NCBI GenBank assembly: GCA_017934175.1
Contig: JAGBKB010000063.1
Coordinates: 1-64,000, forward strand
DNA from: Lachnospiraceae bacterium
GTDB lineage: Bacteria; Bacillota; Clostridia; Lachnospirales; Lachnospiraceae
Reading direction: 5' to 3'
DNA length: 64,000 bases
Under the pieces are notes generated by a model. The model searched no databases. It was not told the origin of the DNA and was given only the letters and a program-made list of their open reading frames with translations. This document shows, piece after piece, positions 7,645-15,994 of this stretch. Each line of letters begins with the position of its first letter. Position 1 is the stretch's first letter. The translations under genes and the position numbers were made by a program.

Positions 7645-8552
7645 TGACTTCTGAATATACAACTGTAGATAGAATAATTGCTAAGATTGATAATGATTTC
7701 AATCCTAATAATAGCGATTGGATTCCTCGTGTTGGTGCTTGGATTCATGATGCTCTTATGCAATTAGATTGTTTTATTACAGAAGATGTAAAGAAAAAAC
7801 TTACTGTTAAAAATAGAATTGCTCGTTCAGCCTGTGAACTTGGTGAAAATGTTAAACTTTATGATTGTAATGGTTGTGAAATTGTAAAACTTGATAGTAA
7901 TGGTTGTGGTTGTAATGGTATAGAAGATATTTCATTAATTGAAGATATTAGTGGTGAAACTGAAGAAAGTAATAATGAAGATGCTATTGGAAACGGAGTG
8001 GATAGAAATTATTACTTTAAAGGGGAGAAAGCTATTACACATAGAACTGTTACTGAAAGAGTTAACAATGTTGACGAAACTATAGGAAATATTGCATTTC
8101 ACAAAAATGTTCCAATTCCTTATCCTCCTCGTTATAATGTTGTTGAACTTAAAAAGCTTGGTGGTTCGGGTTGTAAACATGGTTATGTTCGTATAGATTC
8201 TACTACTTTTGAACTTAATTTCGATACAGATTATGTTATTGTAAAATATAAAGCTCCTAAAGAAATTAAGTGTACTGTTTATAGTTGTTCTTCTCCAGCT
8301 ATCCCCAATAATGGAAAACTGATTGAAGCAATTACTTATTATTGTATGTACAAAATGTTAACTCGTGGTTATGTTCATCCTGTTATGAATCTTGCTGCAA
8401 GTCAATATGGTACAAATCCTTATTATATTTGGATGCAATCTAAAGAAGAAGCTAAAAGAAGTGTTATTAACGATGGTATTGATGAAAATCTTGATGACCT
8501 TTGGCGTTCAGCTTTCTATATCAATACTTTCAATCCGAGAGGAAAAAGTTAG
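7644..8552 (+). CDS. Ring/neck structural protein preceding the muzzle gene
   Basis: 302 residues. It begins MTSEYTTVDRIIAKIDNDF and contains DWIPRVGAWIHDALMQLDCF, a pattern I recall from crAss-like tail-ring proteins upstream of the muzzle gene. A Cys/Gly-rich insert at about residues 73-98 (DCNGCEIV, NGCGCNG) is unusual for a virion protein and could bind metal or form disulphides. The C-terminal half contains helical packing segments (AITYYCMYKMLTRGYVHPVMNL cut short here at its start) and ends NPRGKS. The stop is TAG. The following 135 bp have no convincing gene. Confidence 0.55.
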   Translation: MTSEYTTVDRIIAKIDNDFNPNNSDWIPRVGAWIHDALMQLDCFITEDVKKKLTVKNRIARSACELGENVKLYDCNGCEIVKLDSNGCGCNGIEDISLIEDISGETEESNNEDAIGNGVDRNYYFKGEKAITHRTVTERVNNVDETIGNIAFHKNVPIPYPPRYNVVELKKLGGSGCKHGYVRIDSTTFELNFDTDYVIVKYKAPKEIKCTVYSCSSPAIPNNGKLIEAITYYCMYKMLTRGYVHPVMNLAASQYGTNPYYIWMQSKEEAKRSVINDGIDENLDDLWRSAFYINTFNPRGKS

Positions 8553-8687
8553 ATTAAAATGCTTACAATGGTGGCGCATTTGCCCTACAATCAATTTTAA
8601 TATATTGTATGATAAATTCTTCATAGGTACATTAAAGTTTGATTGTGGGGCTTAATTTTGGCTCAAAACTCACAATATTTTTTAAGT

Positions 8688-11600
8688 ATGCCAAATATTA
8701 ATTTTGAATTAAATCTTAATAAACATCCAAAAGATGTTCCTAATAGAGCATTAGTTTCAGCAAACAATGTTCAACTTAGTGGAGATTTAAGTTGTTTACA
8801 AAGTGAATTTTGTATTACAGAAAACGATACTTTAAATCGTATCCTTACTGATAAATATATTGCTGGTTATATTCCTTGTAACAAAGAGTTTATTTTATTT
8901 CTTGCTCCTAAAGATTGGAAAAGCAAATTAACTTCGGGTTCTGATGGTATTGAGATTGAAGTTTATAGATGTAGAGAACAAGGAGAACTTAATGAAACTC
9001 AACATGGAAGTTTTGATAATCTTGAATACAAATTAATATATAATAAATTAAAATGGCATGGTGGTGAAATTAAAGGTACTTTTACTTATAATATTAAAAG
9101 TCAATTAATTTTAGCTATTGCCGAGTATGATACTAAAACTGGCGATAATATCCCTTTAAAGACAATAAATGTTGGTACATGGGATGATGATACTAATACT
9201 GATTTAAATTTGGACGATAATCAAATTAGTCTAAATCCTATAACAAGTATTCCTTCTATTAAAGATTATGAATATAAACAAGGTCTTGCATATAAAGGAT
9301 GGTATTACTTTTTTATTAGATATAAAATAAATAATGTTGATTATACAAAATGGTATTCTATTGGCTATCCTATATTTATTGGGGAATGTGAAAAACATAC
9401 TTTATTTAATTATGGATTTATGAAAGCTAATCCAACGGATTATGCAAGTATTGTTAATTATATGAGTTCTGGTTCAAATACTTGTAATAATACAGTTGAG
9501 TTAGAATTAGATAATATAGATGGTAATTTTGCTAATTATCAATTAGGTTTTATTTGTACTACAAAAGATAATCAAAGAGCTTTTAAATCTTTAGATATAA
9601 GTGCGGAAAATAAAATAAATTTAATTGATTTTAGTAATTTTGAAGAATATAGTGTTAATGATTTGACTTTTGAAAAATATAATTATTATAATGTAAAGAA
9701 TGTAATAAATTATAAAAATAGACTTTATGTAAGTAATTATAAAGAATTTGAATTTGATTATAATAAATTAAAAGAAATTGCTGATAAAATTAATCTTAAA
9801 TGTATTAAAAAAGAATCTGAATTTTTTGAACAAGTAGAAACTATTAAAAATAAATTAAGTTATATAAGAATAAACATTGGTACTTGGGATAATAGTAATC
9901 CAGATGATATTGTAGAAATCAATAGGATTATAAATAAAAACGATTTAACTACTGAATATCAAGGAAATCCTTCTTTTGCAATTCATACAAATCTTGGTGA
10001 TTTAAGAATTGGGGCTGTAGTATATGCAATATATGGTAATAAAGAAATTGAATTAGTTGATACAGGTACGGTAACAATAGGTGACGGTGGAGAAATAATT
10101 ATTGAATTTAATAATAATGCAAATACAATAAAAGGTAAATATATTTTGTCTTGGAGTGAAGAAGATGCACATGCCGGAGAAGGTATTATAAATATTACTA
10201 ATAGTGTTGAAAGATTTGAATATATTGAATATGATGATTCAATAACTTATAATAGTAATATTTATAAATTTGATTCTAATAATATATTAAATAGTTATAA
10301 AGATAGACTTAAAGATAGATGTTTAATACCCAATGGTTATTATAAATTTTATATACATTTTGTTAATAAATATGGTGAATATTCTGAAGGAATATATTTA
10401 ATAAATAAAGATAATTCTGGATTTGATAAAAACTCAGGTTATGATAATAGAGTTCTTGAAGATAATACTTTATTTCATGTTCCTTCAGATATTTATGATG
10501 GTGGAATATTAAATACTTTTATAAAATATTATTTACATATAGATTTAACAGAATTAAGTATTGATGCAGATTCTGATATAAAAGGATTTTTCTTATCCTA
10601 TGAAAAGTATAAAGATATTAATGATTTTTATGGTGTTTTATTCTATTATGATTTTTATAAAACTTATACCAATACTGATACTTTCACTAATTATAGTAAA
10701 CAAACTAATAAAAATGTCTTTAGATTTTATTCTAATGAAATTGATATGTTTGATAATTTAGAATTAAAATCTGGCAAATTAGAATTATTAATTAAAAATC
10801 CATATAGTCCTACTAAAACATATACTGAAGGTGATTATGAAGGAAAAATTATTAACGAAAGATTAATATATGAAGATAAAAATACTAAAGATATTAAAAA
10901 TCTTCAATCACAAACAGATTTTATTAAAAAGAAATTTGATATAGAAAGTATAAAATATGTTCCTGCTCATTCTTTTATAAAAAGTAATGATTATAGAGGA
11001 AGTTATTTAGAAATTACATTAAAAGATGATGATAATATTTCTGAAATTTCGTCTTTTGCAGAACAAGGTATTATCTGTAGATTATTATCTAATGATGCTA
11101 ACTTATACAATGCTGAAAATAAACAATTAATTAAATTTACTAATGTTTATAAATTTGAAGGTATTGATAATGAAATAGATATATCTGCTGGATTAAATGG
11201 TTTTGTTACTTTTAATCAATCACTTATTTATAATGAAAATAAAGTAATTTTAAACACAGGATATAATATTATAGTTAATGAAAATTATTATGCTTATATT
11301 GGTAATCCTACAATAAATGAAGATGAAACCAAGAAAATAAATAATGTTAATCATTATCCTTTTATTACTCAATATAGTTTTCCTTTCATTAATGATATTC
11401 TATATGAATCTAAGGAATTTAATAAACTTCCTCAAATAATAATTACAAGAACTGAAGCTTTATCTGATGAAAAAGCTCAAGCCGTATTTGATACTGCTGC
11501 TTCTACTATTGTAGAGCCAATAAATAGCATTGATTTATATAAACTTCCAATAGGTTCTCAAGACACTAATAATCCTAAAATTTATGTAAATCATACTATT

Positions 11601-12842
11601 GATTTTGTTAATTCTTTTGATAAGCGAGTTGTAAGAAGTAATCCTATTGCTGATGAAAGTTTTGAAAATTCATGGAGAACTTTTAGTCCTGAAGCTTATA
11701 AAGATATTACTGAAAATAAAGGCAATATCACAAACATTATAGCTTTAGGTACTACTTTCCTTGTTCATACTGAACATAGTTTATTTATATTCGATAGGGA
11801 TAATACTCTTAGAAGTGGTGATGGTGGAACAATGCAACTTTCTATGCCTGATGTTTTTGATATTGATTATAAAGAAGTTCTTGCATCTGAACTTGGAAGT
11901 TGTGGTTTGCAAGACCCTAAAGCCTGGATTGTAGATGAATTTGGTTATATGTTTTATGACAATGATGCCCATAAGTTTTATAAATTTGGTGCAAAAAATA
12001 TAGAAGATATCAATAGTTCTATAACTCAATTCATAGACAAATATAAACCTTTTAAAGTTAGGTTTGCTAATGATTCTGAAAGTAATAGATTGTTGATAAA
12101 TATTCATTATGTATATGATGCTTCAAGTATTGCTGAAAAAACATTAAGTTTTAATTATAAAATAAATAAATGGATTAGTTTTCATGATTATTGTTTTGAT
12201 AGAGCTTTCCATACAAAACAAATGGTTTATTTAATTATTGATAAAAATGTTGATTTAAATAATCATTATTCTAATTTATATTTAATAAATAGAAAAGAAA
12301 CTGATATTCAAAATAAAGAAGTTATTAAAAATTTAGTTTATAATAAATTTGAAAATATTAGAAATTTAGATGCTAAATTAGATTATTATTATTCTGATAT
12401 TTCTATAATGATTAATGATAAATATGAATTAATTAAAACGCTTGAGTTTATTGTTTGGAAATTATATAAAGTAAAAATGAAAGAAGGTGCTGATACTAAT
12501 TATAATGATTTTCCTCGTGAAGAATCAAAGATTCCTTATAGTGGATATAAACTTCAAGTGTTTAATGATAATATTGATACAGGTATTATAAATATTGAAG
12601 TTGATACTGAAGATGCTAAAAATAAATCAGTTATGAATTATAAAAAACCTTGGTGGCAATATGATAATTGGAATTTAAATTATTTTAGAGATATTAAAAA
12701 TGCTAAATCCCAATTAGCCAAATATATGTCAAGGCTTTATGGTAACTATTTTATAATTCGTATTTGGTTTGGAGATACTGATGGACAACGATGTGAATTT
12801 GAAACCTTAGATTGTAAAATTATAAATAATCCAACAATATAA
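8688..12842 (+). CDS. Muzzle-like large tail protein
   Basis: 1,384 residues from the ATG at 8688 (MPNINFELNLNKHPKDVPNR). The N-terminal phrase NINFELNLN...DVPNRALVSANN resembles the start of the crAss-like muzzle protein that forms the distal end of the tail and gates ejection. In-frame TTG codons at 8643 and 8658 could extend it by 15 or 10 residues (AQNSQYFLS...), which I cannot exclude. The protein is beta-rich with many Tyr, Asn and Asp, and has no catalytic motif. A conserved-looking part near residues 1000-1100 (RTFSPEAYKDITENKGNITN, then LGTTFLVHTEHSLFIFDRDN) suggests a propeller-like domain. It is followed 3 bp later by cargo genes. Confidence 0.6.
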   Translation: MPNINFELNLNKHPKDVPNRALVSANNVQLSGDLSCLQSEFCITENDTLNRILTDKYIAGYIPCNKEFILFLAPKDWKSKLTSGSDGIEIEVYRCREQGELNETQHGSFDNLEYKLIYNKLKWHGGEIKGTFTYNIKSQLILAIAEYDTKTGDNIPLKTINVGTWDDDTNTDLNLDDNQISLNPITSIPSIKDYEYKQGLAYKGWYYFFIRYKINNVDYTKWYSIGYPIFIGECEKHTLFNYGFMKANPTDYASIVNYMSSGSNTCNNTVELELDNIDGNFANYQLGFICTTKDNQRAFKSLDISAENKINLIDFSNFEEYSVNDLTFEKYNYYNVKNVINYKNRLYVSNYKEFEFDYNKLKEIADKINLKCIKKESEFFEQVETIKNKLSYIRINIGTWDNSNPDDIVEINRIINKNDLTTEYQGNPSFAIHTNLGDLRIGAVVYAIYGNKEIELVDTGTVTIGDGGEIIIEFNNNANTIKGKYILSWSEEDAHAGEGIINITNSVERFEYIEYDDSITYNSNIYKFDSNNILNSYKDRLKDRCLIPNGYYKFYIHFVNKYGEYSEGIYLINKDNSGFDKNSGYDNRVLEDNTLFHVPSDIYDGGILNTFIKYYLHIDLTELSIDADSDIKGFFLSYEKYKDINDFYGVLFYYDFYKTYTNTDTFTNYSKQTNKNVFRFYSNEIDMFDNLELKSGKLELLIKNPYSPTKTYTEGDYEGKIINERLIYEDKNTKDIKNLQSQTDFIKKKFDIESIKYVPAHSFIKSNDYRGSYLEITLKDDDNISEISSFAEQGIICRLLSNDANLYNAENKQLIKFTNVYKFEGIDNEIDISAGLNGFVTFNQSLIYNENKVILNTGYNIIVNENYYAYIGNPTINEDETKKINNVNHYPFITQYSFPFINDILYESKEFNKLPQIIITRTEALSDEKAQAVFDTAASTIVEPINSIDLYKLPIGSQDTNNPKIYVNHTIDFVNSFDKRVVRSNPIADESFENSWRTFSPEAYKDITENKGNITNIIALGTTFLVHTEHSLFIFDRDNTLRSGDGGTMQLSMPDVFDIDYKEVLASELGSCGLQDPKAWIVDEFGYMFYDNDAHKFYKFGAKNIEDINSSITQFIDKYKPFKVRFANDSESNRLLINIHYVYDASSIAEKTLSFNYKINKWISFHDYCFDRAFHTKQMVYLIIDKNVDLNNHYSNLYLINRKETDIQNKEVIKNLVYNKFENIRNLDAKLDYYYSDISIMINDKYELIKTLEFIVWKLYKVKMKEGADTNYNDFPREESKIPYSGYKLQVFNDNIDTGIINIEVDTEDAKNKSVMNYKKPWWQYDNWNLNYFRDIKNAKSQLAKYMSRLYGNYFIIRIWFGDTDGQRCEFETLDCKIINNPTI

Positions 12843-12845
12843 GTT

Positions 12846-13223
12846 ATGAAAAAGAGAGTTAAGAAAAATAAAAGAACTAAAGCTCTATTTGGAATAGATG
12901 ATGCAGTTTTAGGTCTTATAGTTGCAGGCATTTCTGCTGCTGGAGCAATAGGAGGTTCTGCAATCAATGCTTCTAATCAAAGAGCTGTTGCTGATGCCAA
13001 TAGACGAAGAGAAACATTAGCAAACAATAATACTAATTCTATTGCTTATAATAATAATTTAGCAGAAGCTATGAATTATAATCAAAATGAAGAAATTGGT
13101 ACTTTAAAAACAAATAATATAAGTACTATCAATTCTAATTTTAAATGTGGTGGTAGTCGTCGTATGAAACGATGTGGTGGTAATATTTCTGCAAATATTA
13201 AAGGTCTTAGTAGATATATTTAA
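12846..13223 (+). CDS. Small basic virion/cargo-type protein
   Basis: 125 residues. It has a basic N-terminus (MKKRVKKNKRTK), then a Gly/Ala-rich hydrophobic helix (about 21-45, VLGLIVAGISAAGAIGGSAI), a polar Asn-rich stretch, and a C-terminal Gly/Cys/Arg patch (CGGSRRMKRCGGN). The Gly-Ala helix followed by an Asn/Arg coil matches the C-terminal third of the next, 921-residue protein (GAIGAGINTLGSLIGAGI), suggesting both are variants of one ejected virion-protein design. Function not recognised; it could insert into the membrane during ejection (inference). Confidence 0.6.
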   Translation: MKKRVKKNKRTKALFGIDDAVLGLIVAGISAAGAIGGSAINASNQRAVADANRRRETLANNNTNSIAYNNNLAEAMNYNQNEEIGTLKTNNISTINSNFKCGGSRRMKRCGGNISANIKGLSRYI

Positions 13224-13225
13224 TT

Positions 13226-15991
13226 ATGGTTAAAAGAGTTCGTAGGTCTAATGTTAAAGACGGTGTTCTTTTACCATTAGGAAACGGATTTAGTCTTGTT
13301 AAAGGAGACAATCCTAATAAAACAGATGATGTTGATATTGGACCAAATAATAAAAATGGTCTTAGTGTAAATCATGGTGAAATATTACAACAAAAAGGTA
13401 ATACTCTTAGAGTTTTTAGTGCTGAGCCAATGTTAGGAGGAGTAAGTCCTGTACAACTTCTTTACGGGGGTATGGCACCTGATAAAGTTTTTGCTATGCA
13501 GGAACAATATAAAGATATGCATGGAATAAATGATGATGGTAGTAGACAAAATGCTCAATTTGGTATATTAAAGAAAATTAAACAATCTGTTAATAGACAC
13601 AATAATAATAAAAGACAAACCCCTTTAAAAGGAATTGATTGGTCAGGTATAAAAACTACTAATGATAGAGCTTATAACCAAGAATATATTAATTATATTA
13701 ACGATAGTTTAGTTAATTATGGTTATAATAATAATCAAAGAGCTGCAATTCTTGCAAATATTATAGAAGAGTCTGGTGGTGATCCCTTTGCTGAAGGTCC
13801 TGGTGGTTATTATGGTTTACTTCAATGGGGTTCTGATAGATATACTAAAACTAAAGAAAAAGATGTTTATAAAGAAATAGACAATCAACTTAAATATTTA
13901 CATGGTACAATAGGTGAAACTAAAGATAAAAAATCTTGGACTCATGGTGGTAAAGGTAGTGGATATAATAGTTTTACTGATGCTATGGCCGCTTATAATT
14001 CTGATGATTTAAATAAAGTTATGCATGGATTTACTTGGGGTTATGTAAGACCTGCTGGTAAACAAGATAGTTATTTAAATAGACAAAAAGTTGCAGATCA
14101 ACTTATTAATTTAGAAGGTTTTAAATTTGGTGGAAGAAAAACATTTCAACTTGGTGGAGATGATGAAGATAAATATAATACTTTATTAAATGCTTATAAT
14201 CTTGCTGTACAAAATCGCAAAACTGCTATAAAAACAAAGGATGATATACAAAAAGCGTTTTATGATTATCAAGATAATTTGCCAAATAATGTAAGATTTA
14301 GTAATACTTATCATTGGAGAAATATTCCAAAACTTCGTAAATTAAGGGCTGAATTAGATAATGCAGAAAATAATGTTTCTGAAACAACAAAATCTTTTTT
14401 TGATGCTGAGGAAAGAATAGGTGAAGCCACTATAAATAAATATAAAGGCACTAATGCAGATTTATTAGTTTATCCTGGTTGGTCTAAAACTGAAGAAGAT
14501 GCTAAAAAATATCTTATTAAAGATGGTATTAGAGAATCAATTGGTGCACAAGAAGTTGCAGATTATTTTAATAGTTATGCTAATTCTCCTGGATTTCAAA
14601 GAATTATAGATAATCAAATTTCATGGGGACAAAAAAGACATCCATATAGAAAAATTTATAATCCAAATTATACTAAATTAGGTTTTAGTAATGCAGCAAG
14701 ACAATTTAGAAATACTCTTTTAGATAAACCTATGACTACTTTTGGTGTATTTGATATGAATAGTTATCCTGGAATGGGTTTTAATTATCGTCAATATGCT
14801 CCTTATAATCATATAATAATAAATGCTGCTGGCAATCCTTTTTTAAATCAACAAAAAGAACAATTTCCTTATTGGTATGAATTAACTCATGAAATGCTTC
14901 ATGATTATAATTTTACAGGAGATGGCCAAGGTGAAGCTCTTGATCAAAATAAAAATACTAATTCAGGACATGATTCTTGGAGAAATGAAAAACATAGTGA
15001 CCTTGAAGCTTTAAGATTTATGTTATATAAATATAATATTTATGATTCAAGAGATGATAAAGATGCTAAAGCTGAAGATATAAAAAAATTAAGAGAGTTA
15101 TTTCCTAAACTTCGACCATTAGAACAAATGGATGATGAAACTGCCGCTTGGATGATTAATCATGTTGCAAGTGTTGATAAAACAGATAAAGAAAGTAAAA
15201 GAAATAGAGCTCAACTTGGTGGTCAAACAAATATTAACTCATTAGGAGCAAGACCTAATGCTAAATACGAAAAACAAATGAAAAATAAAAGAAATAAAAG
15301 TCTTACAGGAACTCAAATGGGAGCTATTGGTGCAGGAATAAATACTTTAGGTTCTTTAATTGGTGCTGGAATACAACAAAGTGCAATTAATAATCTTGAA
15401 GCTCCTAAACGCCAATATACTTTACTTAATCCTGTTAAACTTAAAACTAAAATTAATATTAATCCTCAAATTGCAAGAATGAGGGAAATGCAAGCTCAAA
15501 TTGCTGATGCTGCTCGTAGAACTTCAGGTTCTTCTCGTACTGCTTATCAGAAAATGCTTGCAAGCCATAATAGATTGTTAGATTCTGCTATGGATTTATA
15601 TGGTCGTAAAGAAAATGCTGAAACTGAACTTATAAATCGTGATAGACTTAATCAAATGCAAGTTGCACATACCAATGCTACTAATGTAATTAATGCTATT
15701 AATCAAACTAATGAATTAGATGTTAATAATAGAAATTATCAAAGAGTTGCTACTTCTAATAATTGGACTACTGGGTTAAATACTACTGCTGGAGCTTGGG
15801 CAGGCCCTAATGGATTTATAGATAGAGCTAATGCTCTTAGAGTTAAAGCTGGTGAACTTTATACTCAAGCTATTGCTAATCCTACTGCCGCAAAACTTCT
15901 TTATGGAGATATTGATTTTACTACAGGTGCTAATAAACGAAAAGCATTTAATACAATATATGATTTTTTAAACAATAATAGATTTGCTTAG
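13226..15991 (+). CDS. Virion cargo protein with lysozyme-like and HExxH domains
   Basis: 921 residues. After a basic start (MVKRVRRSN), residues about 155-295 resemble a phage tail lysozyme or transglycosylase domain: RAAILANIIEESGGDPFAEG, then GLLQWGSDR, with E near 178 as likely catalytic acid. A short KFGGRK...QLGG linker follows. The motif T-H-E-M-L-H-D (H555-E556-H559) with downstream EKHSDLEAL looks like a zinc metallopeptidase site. The C-terminal 200 residues have a Gly/Ala-rich helix and long polar helices, as in ejected proteins. Predicted role: peptidoglycan passage during DNA ejection (inference). The TAG stop is followed by ACT and the next ATG in the same frame. Confidence 0.7.
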   Translation: MVKRVRRSNVKDGVLLPLGNGFSLVKGDNPNKTDDVDIGPNNKNGLSVNHGEILQQKGNTLRVFSAEPMLGGVSPVQLLYGGMAPDKVFAMQEQYKDMHGINDDGSRQNAQFGILKKIKQSVNRHNNNKRQTPLKGIDWSGIKTTNDRAYNQEYINYINDSLVNYGYNNNQRAAILANIIEESGGDPFAEGPGGYYGLLQWGSDRYTKTKEKDVYKEIDNQLKYLHGTIGETKDKKSWTHGGKGSGYNSFTDAMAAYNSDDLNKVMHGFTWGYVRPAGKQDSYLNRQKVADQLINLEGFKFGGRKTFQLGGDDEDKYNTLLNAYNLAVQNRKTAIKTKDDIQKAFYDYQDNLPNNVRFSNTYHWRNIPKLRKLRAELDNAENNVSETTKSFFDAEERIGEATINKYKGTNADLLVYPGWSKTEEDAKKYLIKDGIRESIGAQEVADYFNSYANSPGFQRIIDNQISWGQKRHPYRKIYNPNYTKLGFSNAARQFRNTLLDKPMTTFGVFDMNSYPGMGFNYRQYAPYNHIIINAAGNPFLNQQKEQFPYWYELTHEMLHDYNFTGDGQGEALDQNKNTNSGHDSWRNEKHSDLEALRFMLYKYNIYDSRDDKDAKAEDIKKLRELFPKLRPLEQMDDETAAWMINHVASVDKTDKESKRNRAQLGGQTNINSLGARPNAKYEKQMKNKRNKSLTGTQMGAIGAGINTLGSLIGAGIQQSAINNLEAPKRQYTLLNPVKLKTKININPQIARMREMQAQIADAARRTSGSSRTAYQKMLASHNRLLDSAMDLYGRKENAETELINRDRLNQMQVAHTNATNVINAINQTNELDVNNRNYQRVATSNNWTTGLNTTAGAWAGPNGFIDRANALRVKAGELYTQAIANPTAAKLLYGDIDFTTGANKRKAFNTIYDFLNNNRFA

Positions 15992-15994
15992 ACT

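Noticed and set aside
8553..8687. A small gene or intron between the ring protein and muzzle genes
   Set aside because: No frame with a good start and stop, and no group I core elements; only possible TTG starts for the muzzle gene are of note.
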